Assembly: GCA_020055645.1 (NCBI GenBank)
Contig: CM034548.1
Location: 27,206,201 to 27,270,200 of the forward strand
Direction of reading: 5' to 3'
Length of the DNA stretch: 64,000 nt
Origin: Tomocerus qinae
Lineage: Eukaryota; Arthropoda; Collembola; Entomobryomorpha; Tomoceridae
Made by a program: the position numbers and the translations under genes. Shown here piece after piece: positions 41,701 to 53,700 of the stretch; within the stretch, counting starts at the first letter, position 1, and every line of letters starts with the position of its first letter. The notes under the pieces were generated by a model that saw nothing but the letters and a program-made list of their open reading frames with translations, was not told the DNA's origin and ran no database searches.

Positions 41701-44700
41701 TTATATAGCTTGGGTTGTTTTGCATTTGAATAGTTGGAGTACATTTGCATGCAATTTTTTTTGCGGAAGCATTTGTTTTCACAATGTATGCAATTACAAA
41801 GTCGACAGTAGAATTTTGCAAGTGTATTAAATATGTTGTGTGTGTGTGTATTGTTATTTACAGGCAGAGTTGCTGTTCATTTAAAAACGGAAAGAAATCA
41901 ATTTATAACAGTGTGCATACATTCTGTAGTATGTACGTGGCATTCACCTGACAAAATTTGGAAACATCCCATTACTTGAGAGTTGGCAACTGCATACTAA
42001 GCTTTAAAAATCAGCGTAGTAGACTGACAACGTCTATAGTGAGGGCAGGATATTTTTGAGTGAACAATGGAGTGAAACATGGAAGACATCAGTCAGACGA
42101 GACAAAATGAATGTGTTCGCTAACGACAAGAGTCTGAGTCTCGCCTCAGCGTGTCTGTTATTGTGGCACAAGTTTGTCCAATGTATTTCGTATGACGAAG
42201 CCTTGTCTCATTGTTTAAGTAACAAGCCAGCGGGTATGCATACGAACATGAGTATGAGTCAACTGTAATTGCCTGCATATTTTCTCAGAGCAGGAGAAAG
42301 TACTACAAAGGAATTTAATGATGGAATTTTCGAACGAGCTTTGCTTTGAAACTCATATTCCTCCACCATACATGATAAACATAAGCACTGACATATAAGA
42401 TATAAAGCATGTATTTGTTGGTGGTATGCACTCTGTGGTAACTAGCTACACATACAGCATTATTGTAGGGACTAACAAGAGTAGACTAGTAGCAACTTTG
42501 TCGCTATTTAGCAAACTCTAGGGAAGAGTTATCTCATATTATTTGAACAATTTTTGAATGCTGAGCATGCACGCCTTGTGGTTCATCCTGTATCGTATCT
42601 ACAGTTCAGTACGCAAACATGAGATGGTATTTGCAAATATTATTTGAACAATCTATCTGTTTCTACGTACTTTAGTTTGGCATGCTGACAGCATGGAACT
42701 TCTTTTTGTTTGTTTTTAATAAATATTTCAGGTAAAACGTGAGTTGGGTTTATGCTGATGCTATGAAAAAGAAAGAATGCAGAGTGCGCATACCTAAACA
42801 CCATAGCCAAATAAATATGTACATAGCTACCACACAATATGACAATTTAGGACAGACACAAGCGCCTACTACACATTTACCGAGACTATTTATCCCGACA
42901 ATCATCTGGACAAAAGGGATAAATTGCTATTATCACTTGAAAAACAACCGAGATACCTGACAGCCCTCTAATGCTGTCATGCGTAATTTTAAAGAGAACT
43001 TAGTTCATAAATTCATCCATATCCATACCTAGTCGAAACTACTATTTGAAAGTCAATCGCTATGCACGCACTCTTAACCCTACATTCACAAAGTGCCAGT
43101 TTAAAATGAAATTAGACTCCTGACGAAGAACATAGTTTTCGTACATAGTAACTGCCATTAATTGCACTAAATTGCAGTTATACAACTTTATTCGACAACT
43201 ATTAATGCTTAACGGCTAGTGGCTATTAGTTAGTTTCTATTTTGTGCAGTACGAATTGTTTCCCTATTCATAGTGTAGCAACATTACTAATTCAAGATAA
43301 AAGACCTTTCTGTCTTGAGTGACATATATGACATGTACATTCTACACTGTATTTTAGTAATCATCACTTGTAATTTGTAGTACTAGCCTTGTTAGTTAAA
43401 AGAAAATTGACTTTATCTAGTTCTTATGAAAATTGAATTTATTTTACACTGAAACATACTTGAAGACTGTTTTTACTATCTAATGAGCTTATTAGGTGCC
43501 CTATTTTCGATTACAATATCTTACTTCGATAATTTTGAAATGAAAAATTAAATGTCTGACATAATGATCTAGGATCTCTAGGAAATTAGATTTTGCTATT
43601 AATGATATGCTGAAATTACTGTTTTAAGTAGTTCTTAATAGAATAGCGTTTCAGCTTTGGCCTTTAGTACCTTCCTCCAAGTTCCATTAAACTACATACC
43701 GAAATTGGTTCAAGAACTATAATATGTTTTCATGTAATATCATCCATGTAATGTATCAATACTTAAGTAATGTATAATATTTTGATGAAACTGTAGTCAA
43801 ACATGGTAATCAAGTAATGCGATACTCCTTAAAAAGAGTCGTATACCGTTTGATGTGCTTTAAACCTATTGTAATTGTATTAATTACAGTTTGAATAGTT
43901 ATAAATGTATGTTGGGTGTATAAAGTGAGGAAAAGAAGAGACTGTTTGTCTTTAGGTAATGTGTAAATACATAACTAAATAGAGGGTAGGAGAGAGGGAG
44001 TTGTATGGGACGAGACGGAGTGCGAGTGTATTTGGGCGGCGTAAGTAAGTAAGTAAGTAGATGTCTGGAAAAAGGTTGGTACGAGGTGTAAAGGAAAGAA
44101 AGTGAATTAAATGAAAGTAGAATGTAGGAAATGTCGGAGTGAGTGAGGGTAGTTACGTAGCTTATCGTGTGCTCCAAGCTATTGTATCCCATGGCCATGG
44201 TATTTATGAAGTGAGTTAGCAATGCACAGTAAATAGTTAAAGGCTTGAAGGTGTAGTCTGTGTGTACATGGTCTACTCCACTCTCCACATTTCCTCCGTT
44301 CTCATCGTGCATTAGAGATAGTAAAGCAGCCATCCATGAGGGAGAGGATGTGGCGTGTAATGTTCTCTCTATGGTAGTTAGCCTGCAAGAAGCCTGCAAT
44401 AATAGGCCTTTGAGAGAGTACTAGACGGGCCTTCGGTGAATATAGTAGACAGAGGACAGTGATGGAAAGGAAGCCGGGCACCAGGTACGCAGGAGAACCG
44501 AATTCTGTGAGTGCACCGAACAACCCACCCACACCCCGCAGCCCAGCCACAACAAGAGCAAACAAGAGCAACTGCAGCCAAAAGAAAGAGTGAAACAGGA
44601 AGGAAAAGGAACCGGTGCCCAATATTCAGCCCAAATGCTCTATCACTCTGTTCCTCTCACCTTCTCCCTCACCATGTATGTACTTATCATTATACCGAGA

Positions 44701-47700
44701 CCTGACGCCGATTTAATGTATCTCCCGTTTTCTCAAAATCCTCTATTCACACACAAATGCATTTTAGTATATATTAGATATGCCTTGACAGCTACACTTA
44801 TATCTACTACAGCAGTATCACTCTGGACCTTATCACCTGGCACTCGTTTCTTACTATATATTTACTACTACTGAGTGAGACTACCCAACCAGCGTAACAA
44901 TAAGTGTAAATGTATACCGAGTTAATAATGCATTGGAGTCATGACGAGATACTGTTAAAACACGACTCACTTTGTATCTAGAGCACTGTGTGTTTTTATA
45001 TACACAATAGATTAGTATCTTTCACAACAATCTAACTTTCACAACCAACGGACCTATATAGGAAGTTCCCTAGCAGCAATCACATGGAAGAAATCATACC
45101 CCCTTGCCATGCAGAATTTTATAAATCGGCCAGTGTAATGTGAGTCTGTACATAAGTATAATTCCACCTACACACATACTTTGTGAAACTATAGCTTCCC
45201 TCCAATGCAAAAGTTATGTGATGGGTGCAAGCTTTTTTAAATGAGAGATGTACGAGAAATATCACAAGTGTGTATGTATATATGAAGCACTCTCATCGTG
45301 ACAGCAGTGTATCTATTGTGCACATTTGCTCTCTCCATTTATACAGTCATCGATCCAAAATTTGATAACCTTTATGGAGGAACCTATGTATGTGCATCTA
45401 ACAATGAAATTATATCAGCTCCAGTAAGTCGTTGATGGTTTGCGTTATAGTCTAAGATGTAGCCTCCACGTGTTTATGTAAGATATAGGAACTATTATAA
45501 TTATTCCTATTGTCGTTGGCGAAAGCAAATGTGGATCGTGATTCTTGTGTCCCACTACATGAACTAACATTTATACCTATTTATGTACATCGACTAGTAA
45601 TACTAAGAGGCTAAGAGGAAAAAGAAGCTTCATGAATAGCGGAGCAGTCGACCGACTCTTTTATGAAGGATCAAAGACGCAGATAGCAGCCATAGAGTTA
45701 TTATTATAAGTTCTCCACCAAAGTCACAGTCCACAAGGTTGAACTTTCCTTTTCCCACACAAAATATGTCTTATATTTACTCATAAAAGAAAGCTCCAGA
45801 AAGGAGAACGACGGAAAAATCTCGAAGCTATTTTGTTGGCTTCACTTTTCGTCCCATTACAAGATCTGAGAAGGAAAATTAATTCAATTCATAAAATTTA
45901 CTACCATTACCTATTAACTTTATGCATTGTTACTTTGTAATGTGGCACGTAGCAAGTGAAAAATTAATCATGTCACGTACTTTTAAATATCATTCAGAAT
46001 CTACTTTAACTTTTCTTTTGAAAGAAATTCGTGCTTACATGCAAAACAAGATACAATGGCCATTTTAATAGACACAACGTCACTTTAGCAAATATATCTA
46101 CCGAGTGCCATTAGTAAAATTGCAATAAAGGTAATATAGTACAACTACGATAATTAAGATTAAAAGACGTTATAATTTTCAATGGCATACAAAATAGCAA
46201 AATACGTAAAAACATTTAAACATGCAATATAATATAACCTTTCCTATTTGGCAATTGCCGAGCGTGTCTGCAATTGCACAATATAAACCTTCGTAGGATA
46301 GTTTACCGAGAAATACCAGTGGCCACTCTTAATATTTGTAAATACCTATTATAAAGATTATGCCTAGTAGCCATGGTATGCAGAGAAAAGTATATAGTCG
46401 TCTATAGCATGTGCAGCTATTGAGAAACTTTAAATGCATAGCATAATATTATCTCAACTTAAATCTAGATGCCTAAGTAAGCCTGAGCTAAGACTGAAAC
46501 GTATTTTAGTGCAGGAGAGCTAAGACTAAAACCGAGTCTCAATCCTTTTGGCATTGTAGGCCTTACGTAATAATTGTAAGAGATTGTATGTTGGTATAGT
46601 AGCTACAGAATGAATTCCCCAAGAAGGAATCACATTCACTGCTAATCTATTTCACGTAGAGGTAATTGGGCTTGAGGCCAATACGGAAATAATCAAAGCA
46701 CGCAGCCCGGATCTATGTAATATCCCAGCATTCAGCATTGACCAAAGTCAAACTTTCCTCTCCGACCTAAATTATCTTCTCCGTTTCGATCCGGTCATCT
46801 CGTAATTATACAGATATTAACCTCATCCAAACTGATATATAAACGTTGACAGAAAACATTGAAAGTTCTATCATAATATATATTTTGTACTAATATTATA
46901 GCAAGTAGATTATAAATGCATATATTACGAGGTAATTACTTAATGAATTCGTAACAGTAGCCGATAGAGAAACAACTTGGCTAATGATGTCATCAATAAC
47001 TTAATGATTCCAGCAGAAAAAATCTGAAAGGGGTAGTCTACTATATAAATTCCTTAATTCCTGTATAATTTTTTATACTAAATACTAACCAATACTGCGT
47101 AGTTGTATGCTACTATTTAATGATGGAGGATGCAAGCTGACCATCTCCTGCAGACGATCTACAAAAATCTGATATTCCTTTGGGCACAATAAATGTCAGT
47201 ACCATTATGTAAAAAAGAAATATCCTATAACTTAATATACCGAAATAACAAATATACCTCTACGTACTTTTACTAGTCCTTTTTGGCCATAACGTCATAA
47301 ATCCTGTATCTAAACTCAGGTATAAAAACATTGGCAGAATCTTTAGCACTTTTTTGTGCTACTAAGTATTAATCCTGAATGTGTATATTAGATTGAGTCT
47401 CTGTGATGTAAGTATGATAAAAAGGAAGGAGAAGAGAGGAAAGGGTATTGGAGCGTTGGTCTTTTGTTCAGTTACAGTTATTGCGCAGCATTAGGAATTA
47501 GGGAGGAAGTAGACCAAAACAGAATTATCCAAGCTTGTTTTCCAGCAATTTTTCCGTTACAATTAGTGTGCACAGGTAGCGTACTTACGTATGATTAGTC
47601 ATTATTCTGTCAGGGCATGCTAGCGAAGCGATACCATTCTTGGAAGAAATGAAGAGACTGAACGAACTAACAAGAAGATAGAGGAAAATAATAGGAAGAG

Positions 47701-50700
47701 CCTCATGGGTAGATTTTTAATGATAATAATGGTAATTAGTAGTACGGGAAGGCAAGTATACGCATTATTTTTGTGCTTTTATGTAAGACAGAATGTTATC
47801 GAGAAAACAGTTGTTGTGTATCTGCTATATGCTTAAATCCTTGAGATTGAGCAAACAGACAGGGCTTACTAGTTTTTGTGCCATACACAATAGGCAAAAG
47901 ATCGGACATTTATAATGCAGATGGTTGTAGCATATAAAAAGCATTAAAGATGAGGATATCTTTGAAATCTTGCAGGCCATTGTATTATGGTATTATTAGG
48001 TAGGTTCATCCAACAGACACTATAAAAGTAAAGTGGAGACTAGTACATCGCATCACATATCAGAGTAATAAGGTAGAAGGAAATAGGTAGTCTATCTTGC
48101 ACTGATACCTAATTAATGTATGTACCTACAATTCTAACTATATCTATCTGTACCTAATATCTCCCTCCCCACTGAGTCAGTAAGTAGCAGAAAGTGTATA
48201 GGTATATTTTTTATGCAGTAGGTAGAAGGAACTGCATCAGCTCGTGTGTCTCCAGTGAAATGAGGATGAGAGTAGGGTAGATACATATAAACACATGTAA
48301 GCAGGTCTAGTTTATCTAGTTGTGTAGCTGTGAGTGTGTTTTTGTGGCAAGTCTCGTCATGTTGGAGAAGTGGAATACAATGGAGTTGCTGGAGAGAGTG
48401 AGAGAGAGAGGGGGAAGAGAGAGTTGGGGAGAGTTCGGAGAGAACCAGCTGGTGCCTGGAACCAACTCTCCTATCTTATAATCCTATCTTTGTGCCACTA
48501 TGCATTATTACTTATTACGTAGGGTTTGTTTCCTTTGGTCTCCATCCACTGCCTACTCCTACTCACACTCCTCACAATAGCCACAATGGAAATATAGAAC
48601 TATTATACCTGCTTCCTCGCTATACACTCCGTCCGTATAAATATTATTATGATGCACACAGGCAGAGAACTAACGTAATCTGAGTAAGAAGGGAATAAGC
48701 CTCAGGTCGGAGAATAAAATAGTTTTAGCTGCCCTTATTAAACTCCTTCCACTTGAAATATCCAGAGCAATACATAAGTATATCAGACCATGTTTAATTC
48801 CAGTCAAAATACACACAATAAATAGCACTGTGTGCCTTGTGCCAGTTAAAACTTACACTGAGCTATGCACAACGAGATTATAAGTACACAGCTATTATGC
48901 ATATGCATACTCTTTTTTACTACTACCACTGCACTACTCAGATATGAACTCTGAACTGAAATGAACTTCTACTTTCTACTACTATTACTACACCCCTATA
49001 CCCCGTTCCTCTTCTACATTACACTTCATAGCCACTGCAAAGCTAATAGCTGACTCCAGTATTTCCACATTGTTACTGGTACTATTCTACATATAGCGTG
49101 TGTATGCTGGGTAGATTCTACTCATTTTCTCCTTAATATAATTACATCTACGAGTATAACTAGAGCCAGGCTTTGTTTCATTGGGATCCTCAGACTTTCA
49201 CTGTTTTCTACAGTCGGATAAACTAAGTAGAAGAGAACTTTGCTTTCTTGGCATTTATAACTTATACTTACATCCTCACATACTGGTCTCCTATTTTTCT
49301 TTGTTTGCCAAACCAGTTGGTCTCCTCTCACCAATACACTATATTAACCCTTCCCTCACAGATTGATGTACTTGAGCGTAATTCCCTTACTATTGGCACA
49401 CACATACAATATGATACTCCCAATTAACATCCTTATTGCGTTAAAAATGTACACCTTTATGTTTATAACAAAAAAGTGATTTCTTGTAAGGCTCGAGGCT
49501 CGTTAAACTTTTCATATAGTAATCCATGGACAAATTCTAATATAATGGGATGTTAAATACTACAAAAGCATACTATCTATACCTACATTGGCTAATACTG
49601 TTTTTTCTAATTCAAATTGACATTAAGTAACTACAGTGTACCTATACTTAGAATTAATTCGTAGGATTTTTAAATGGAACTGTGCACCTTCATATCATTC
49701 AATGCCAGAGAGACAAGAGAAACAGATAACAGAAACATGCTATTGGTATTTAGCTGTCAAGAGTATCTATTTATAAATAGTTAGACATTGATGAGTACTA
49801 TAATCACACCAAACATGAGTGGGCATTACTTTACTGAATCACTATTAAATTACTAGACACAAGACATCGTACACCTATTAATTGAGTGTTCCCTCTTCAT
49901 TCAGTATAACGATATACACTGCTCGTCTGCTTGACGATGTTAAGCAAGGAACAAAAAGTATTGCTTTTTTAGAAAATAGCAAGTAACAAACATACTTAAC
50001 ATTTTCTCTCTCTGATATTTTCTGTTAGGCGAAGGGAAAAAAGCTGGAAAGTAACTTATTGTATTTTGGATACAATGGATGCAATTCTGTTAAAAAGCAA
50101 TTATTAAAGATCAAAGAATTTATAACAGAATATTTTTCCTCCATAAAAAGTAGAAGGCGTTGTACTTTTTTACAACCTTTTGGTATTTCTGCTATAATAA
50201 AAAAGCAGAAAAGGGAAAAGGCAATAAAATTGCTTTTTTGTTCCCTGATGTTGATGTATTCCAAGAAACCCATGAATATGTCACAAGGTCCGGATAACTT
50301 GGCATAAAATTCCTCTTTTCTCCTCCTGGAGTTGAGGGAGAGAGAAAGTCGAGAAGAAAGGTAATATGCAAGGACAGACATATGTCTAATTCCTCGTCGT
50401 CTTTGAATAATTGAAGCTTAAGACATGATACAGACATACAAGAACTTTGGATTGTGACATTTCGTTGTTTGTAACTGTGGCTGTGATTCACTTTCGTGTG
50501 GAATTGACTTGACGCAGAATGGAATAGTCAATGTGGAAATTCGAACAACACATGTAATGTAACTCGGGCATTGCGTGCACCTAATACAAAGCACTTGCTA
50601 CTTAATTCACAAATCAAGCTTTCTTTGTATATCCTTTTCCTATCTTTTCTGACCATGCATACCCACACACACCGAGATAACTATGTACATACCACTAAAC

Positions 50701-53700
50701 CATCCTTCCCATTACTCAACTCCAAATGCTTCAATTTTAATACAAATCAAAGCAAAACCACACATTTGTTCTACCATTGATGTACTAATATGTAACAGTC
50801 GACTACTACTACTGCATCATATTTACCACGAAAGGAATGCGATATGGTTATAGAGACAACTAACTATAAGGCTTTCACCTCTGAACTAGTTTCTCTGAAC
50901 TGACTGACAAGACGATACACGGGCCGATGTTATAAATACTTTATCTACTACACTATGTACATTATCCTAGTATGTGCTAACGTATTTCAAACCTTAGACA
51001 AACCACTCAAAAATAGTATTTTCCCAAATGGAAGTTTAAGTACATTTCTATTTCCGAGACTTGAATAAAACGAATGATAAAATGGAACAACAAATCACTG
51101 CATCCCTAATAGAAAGTAAATGGGAATGCAGTAGAAATTGGAGATAACAAGATTATTATGTTTCCAACTGATATCGGATGTCTCATAATCTACTTATCCC
51201 CATATAAATGTTAGTGGCCATGTTAAGTTGTCGAGGAGAGTGTACTATGAAATACGATACTAAATACTTGTATTCCAATTTGAAGAATAAGGTTGACAGG
51301 AGGACGAAATGTAAAGAGAGGAGTTGGCTGTGCATATTCTAAGTAAAGCGAAAGAAGACGACGTCTATTGCATAATTATATGCGTTGCACTGAGCCAGAC
51401 AGAGCAAGTGAGACTGGAGTAATGCAATATGTAGGAAGTAAGTGTATATTATGGTATAGTTAAATGGGAGGACTTGAGTGAGTGGCTATATGGACGAGAA
51501 AGTAAATAATAGGCTACTATTATTAGTTGTTGGAATGTCATAAATATAGAAGAGAGCTGTATATTTACAAAGAGTCTAATTGGGGAATAGAGAGCGAACT
51601 GAATGAATGGATGGATTGCACTAGGGACGTAGAAAGGGCAGAAGAGAGAACTGAAGAAAGTAGATCGAAGTAAGTAAGTAACTGACTGTATGTAGTATTT
51701 AGTAAGTATATAATATTATTATATATAATAGAGATAGAGTTGAGCTATATGATAATAACAGTATACTATAGTACACTGGAACTGGATCCTGGAGTGTCGG
51801 AGAGGAGACAGTCTGGACTGGAAGTAGTAAATGTAAATAAGTACGTAGTCGATATAGATAGAGTCGTGTGTATGTTCGAGAGTGTTTACCTGCTAAACGA
51901 AGAGCAGACATCCGCTGAAACTCGGGTTCTTGGAGCCACTTCCACATTCTGCGAAAAGTTTCTCGTCCCGACTTCAGTTTGGACCATGGCTTAGGATTAC
52001 GGAGAAGGTCAGAGAGTGTCCCTTGAGACCTGCACAGAACTCTTTGGGCGAATATTGCTTGTGGTATGCTGTATCGTTTAAGTTCAGCACTGATTCGGGC
52101 TGCCAATTCTTTGGTATTAATTTCTTCCAGCTCCCCAGAGCCAGAAACGGAAGAGCCGCCACTATTTCCTGAGCCTGCAGGTATGGCTGTCAAGTGAGTT
52201 GCCGACTGACTAGATCCGCCGCCACCTGAGGATACCACGGCACTGCCGCTGGCGGCTTTGAGGGCGGCGGAGCTGAGGACGTTGAGGTGGCTGACGGAGC
52301 TGGTGGCTTGATTGACGGCGGCGTGGGTGTGGCTGATGTGAGGGTGATTGTGGGAGTGACTGTGCTGCACTTGTTGCGCGGAGTTCCCCGCCTGGGCGTG
52401 ATGTTGTTGCTGTTGTTGTTGGGAATGTGAGGTGACTATAGGTTGGGAAGAGAGACTGGCTCCGGCGGGGATGGTGGTGGAGACGAGAGGGGAGGAGGAC
52501 ATAACGACAGACATGGGGGAGGAGGTAGGGGGAGAAGAGGCGTCTCGGTGAGTGACGACAACGGCGGTGGCACCCGCGAGAGGAGGCGAGTGGTGGGAAG
52601 AGGAGTGGGGACTCAAGGAACTCATGCCGTTGGGGAGGGAGGTGGTGAGGGAGACTCCAGTGGCGACACCGAAGCTCATGGAATGTGGGGGTGGGGAGGA
52701 GTGGTGGAGGGAACTCCCCGACGGCGGACTGAGAGACGGACTGTGGCTACTACTGTGACTTTGGCTTTGGTTGTGACTGATGCCAGCAAGATTGGAGTGG
52801 CCACCGCCGTGGCTATGAGAGGAAGATGTTTGTTGAGAGGCTCGCAGCTCTCCGTTGGAGGTGACGCCAGAATTCTGCGGCGTGGAGGAGGGGGAGGAGG
52901 TTGGGGTGCTCTGGGCAGCAACGCTATTGCCAGAGTAGGAGTCGTAGCCATTGGGCGAAAGAGCTTTGGGCGGGGAATTCAGACCGTTTTGAGAGTAATG
53001 ATGAGGGGAGATGGATGGGGAGGGTTGGTGGGAGAGGGAGAGGCCGAGCCCGTTGGTTGGTGACGAGTAGTGTGGCGGGGACATCCCCATCGACGGCAAT
53101 TTGTCATAAGAGTACGGGCTATTCACGCCGAGTCCCAGATTTCCCAACCCATTGTTGTGCATGACGGTGAAAGAGCCCGCGACGTTGCCCGCGTGTCCGT
53201 AGGAAAACTTGTCGGACATGGTAGAAATGGGCGGGAGAGGTTGGAGTGGTGTGAGTGTGGCATACTGTGAATTGGAAGTGCCAGGACTGTACCCGGCGGG
53301 AGAAAGTCTTCCGTTGACAGAACTAAGAGCCTGGTAGCCATGCTCAGTCTGAAGGCCACGAAACTCAGAGGCGTCAATCATACTGGCCACAGAGACGGAA
53401 ATCCCGGAGCTGGGCGACAACTTTGGACTGAGAAGCTGAGCCTCTTCGTTCGAGTCGTCCCCTCCCGCAGGCACTATCACTGTCAATGTTGTCTCTCCAT
53501 CTGTGACAGACACAGTCTGAGCTTTGCCACCCTCCTGCGAGTGATGGTGGTGGTGATGATGTCCCGAGGATGAGGAGTGGTGATGACTGTGGTGGTGGGC
53601 GTGATGATGGTGCTGCTGTAGAAAATGGTGAGTGGGATGGTGATGATGGTGTCCGCCACTTGACGAACTCGAAGAAGTATTCTGTCCACTATTATTCTCG

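Noticed and set aside
43899-44399. 166-codon minus-strand frame
   Set aside because: It covers a (GTAA)n repeat and low-complexity C/T-rich sequence; no domain and no start or splice support.
51699-51889. Continuation of the onecut frame past the CUT domain to a stop at 51699
   Set aside because: This is read-through into the intron; GCAG|GTAAAC at 51890 ends the exon and the peptide loses Onecut similarity exactly there.
52443-53063. 206-codon open frame on the plus strand
   Set aside because: Antisense shadow of the onecut exon; its Gly/Arg-rich composition comes from the GC-rich Ser/His/Pro codons on the other strand.
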